Part shown: one piece after another, positions 6,650 to 8,021 of the stretch
How positions within the stretch are numbered: the stretch's first letter is position 1
How the letters are laid out: each line of letters starts with the position of its first letter
DNA from: Rhodospirillaceae bacterium
Lineage (GTDB): Bacteria; Pseudomonadota; Alphaproteobacteria; UBA8366
Direction: 5' to 3'
Assembly: GCA_002718015.1 (NCBI GenBank)
Contig: PBCW01000020.1
Location: 1-8,021 of the forward strand
DNA length: 8,021 nucleotides
Notes under the pieces: generated by a model
Seen by the model: the letters and a program-made list of their open reading frames with translations, nothing else
Database searches by the model: none
What the model was told of the DNA's origin: nothing
Made by a program: the position numbers and the translations under genes

Positions 6650-8021
6650 TTGCGCAATATATTTGAGCGCTTCCTACATCTTTGTTTACTCTTGCTTTTA
6701 TGTGCGGGGCTACAGCCTTTTGGAGAGCCTGCAGCAAAATCAATATTTCTAAGCGCAAATGACGTCAAACTTTACAAAAAAGCTTTCAAAGCTGCTCATC
6801 GTCGCCAGTTTAAAAGAGCCATGAAGTTTGCTGGATTTTCTGAAAATACGCTACCAGCTAAGGTAATACGTTGGATGTATCTCAAAGAACCAAGGACAGG
6901 CGCCACTTTTGCTGATATTGCTTCTTTCTTAGACAAGAATTCCTCATGGCCGCAACGTCGATATTTAATCCGTCGGGCAGAAGAAAATTTCCCGAAAGAT
7001 TTATCACCAACAGCAGTTCTTTCTTGGTTTGATAAACACCCTCCTATTTCGGGAGTAGCGGCTGCTCGAAAAGCACAAGCTCTAATAGATACCGGCCAGA
7101 GAAAAACTGGAAAAGCGCAGTTACAACAAGCTTGGATACATAAAAATTTTGGCCGCAGGGAAGCACTGTCATTTCTCAGGAAATACCGCAAATATTTGTC
7201 CATTTCAAATCATGCGACACGCCTTGATCGCCTGCTGTGGGATGACAATGTCTATGCTGCAAGGCGACAATTGAGGCTCGTCGATCGTGAGCGACAATAC
7301 CTTGGGCAAGCACGAATCCAACTCATACGACGGGGCCCCGGCGTTGACTATTCTGTCGGGAAGGTGCAACCAAATTTTAGGAATGATCCTGGTCTCATCT
7401 ACGATCGCGTGAGATGGCGCCGGCGAAATGGTCTGATGAAAACAGCACACGACCTCCTGAAAACCGCACCAACGGATAATCTTATGCGACCAGCCAAATG
7501 GGGGCTTGAAAGACGGCTTATTGCTCGGTGGGCTTTGCAGAATGGCAAAATTCAAACGGCATATAACCTTATCAGTGACCATGGCCAGACGAGTTATGCG
7601 GAACGCGCAGAAGCAGAATGGTTTGCTGGATGGATTGCTCTACGTTTTCTTAAAAGACATGTCGATGCATTTCAGCACTTTAAAAAACTTTTTAAGTTGG
7701 TGCGCTATCCGATCAGCAGAGCGCGAGCAGCATATTGGGCCGGGCGTGCCGCTGATGCAGGGGGCAATGCAGCGATCGCAGTTCAATGGTATCGAGTCGC
7801 CGCTACTCATAGTACAAGATTTTATGGACAGCTCGCCGCTATCCATCTTTCTCCAAAGGAACGTTCAAGCTTGCCCAGGCAACCCAAAATAAATCAATAC
7901 AAAATTACGAAGTTTTGGGACAAAGAAATCACCCAGATTGTGGTTCTACTTGCACAAATCGGAGAGAAAAAACTCGTAAAGAAGTTCTTAAACTACATCA
8001 TCAGAAATAATAAGGATCCAG
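6650..8021 (+). CDS. slt: Soluble lytic murein transglycosylase, 5' part (runs off the window)
   Basis: The frame stays open for 457 codons to the window end, so the gene is partial at its 3' side. The N-terminus looks like a Sec signal peptide: R2 and R7, a leucine-rich core (LCLLLLLCAGL, 11-21) and a possible cleavage after EPAA (26-29), placing the enzyme in the periplasm. The rest is an alpha-superhelical domain like the U-domain of Slt70, rich in paired helices. The best-recognised block is AEAEWFAGWIALRFL (320-334), then a PISRARAAYWAGRAADA run (354-370) and WYRVAA...RFYGQLA (380-396). The family cleaves the glycan strand between MurNAc and GlcNAc with 1,6-anhydro product. The catalytic domain with its glutamate lies beyond the window and cannot be checked. 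A stop codon at 6644-6646 and the signal peptide leave the TTG at 6650 as the only sensible start. The upstream GTGAG (6636-6640) is a weak Shine-Dalgarno. The gene is divergent from dapA. Confidence 0.9.
   Translation, partial: MRNIFERFLHLCLLLLLCAGLQPFGEPAAKSIFLSANDVKLYKKAFKAAHRRQFKRAMKFAGFSENTLPAKVIRWMYLKEPRTGATFADIASFLDKNSSWPQRRYLIRRAEENFPKDLSPTAVLSWFDKHPPISGVAAARKAQALIDTGQRKTGKAQLQQAWIHKNFGRREALSFLRKYRKYLSISNHATRLDRLLWDDNVYAARRQLRLVDRERQYLGQARIQLIRRGPGVDYSVGKVQPNFRNDPGLIYDRVRWRRRNGLMKTAHDLLKTAPTDNLMRPAKWGLERRLIARWALQNGKIQTAYNLISDHGQTSYAERAEAEWFAGWIALRFLKRHVDAFQHFKKLFKLVRYPISRARAAYWAGRAADAGGNAAIAVQWYRVAATHSTRFYGQLAAIHLSPKERSSLPRQPKINQYKITKFWDKEITQIVVLLAQIGEKKLVKKFLNYIIRNNKDP

Noticed and set aside
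6683..6709. Lipobox in the Slt signal peptide
   Set aside because: The residues before C18 are all leucine, lacking the small residue required at -1, so a lipoprotein is not supported.
6796..7582. Two long minus-strand open frames (6796-7203 and 7205-7582)
   Set aside because: They lie antisense to slt. The plus frame is continuous for 457 codons with a signal peptide and family blocks, while these have no recognisable domain or ribosome binding site.
7506..7892. Plus-strand 128-codon open frame and its antisense partner at 7640-7846
   Set aside because: Both overlap the slt frame, which carries the conserved AEAEW...GWIALRF block exactly here. They are shadows.

Overview
The window reads as a piece of a moderate-GC alphaproteobacterial chromosome, most likely from a free-living, perhaps marine, lineage. 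The main support is the order and orientation of three core genes at the right-hand end: a soluble lytic transglycosylase gene divergent from dapA, with smpB directly behind dapA. This arrangement is familiar from Alphaproteobacteria. The species cannot be named from the sequence.

Left part (1-4083). A plus-strand sulfatase gene (86-1432) converges on a minus-strand run of three genes. Read in transcription order these are a small DUF3144-like protein (4083-3820), a gamma-glutamyltransferase-family Ntn-hydrolase (3751-1889) and an exported DUF4174 protein (1905-1441). The last two overlap by 17 nt, which suggests coupled translation. The sulfatase and DUF4174 genes are separated by only 8 bp. 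This part looks like accessory or scavenging metabolism: a sulfate ester hydrolase plus an amidase/transpeptidase-like enzyme of unknown substrate.

Middle (4084-5095). A 118-bp divergent intergenic region separates the DUF3144-like gene from gloB (glyoxalase II, 4202-4969). gloB converges on smpB across 126 bp that hold an imperfect inverted repeat next to the smpB stop codon but no convincing terminator.

Right part (5096-8021). dapA (lysine and peptidoglycan precursor synthesis) and smpB (trans-translation ribosome rescue) form a minus-strand pair 17 nt apart. Across a 193-bp A+T-rich divergent region lies a plus-strand slt gene. It starts at TTG, has a signal peptide and runs off the window end before its catalytic domain. 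dapA and slt both act on the murein cycle, one making the meso-diaminopimelate branch precursor and the other cleaving glycan strands.

No CRISPR array, tRNA, rRNA, insertion sequence, phage gene, toxin-antitoxin pair or defence gene was seen, and no stretch over 300 bp lacks a gene. I did not find an undescribed biological system. The points most worth a second look are the non-canonical active-site residues of the GGT-like enzyme and the sulfatase, the GGT/DUF4174 overlap, and a small tandem repeat in the DUF3144-like gene.
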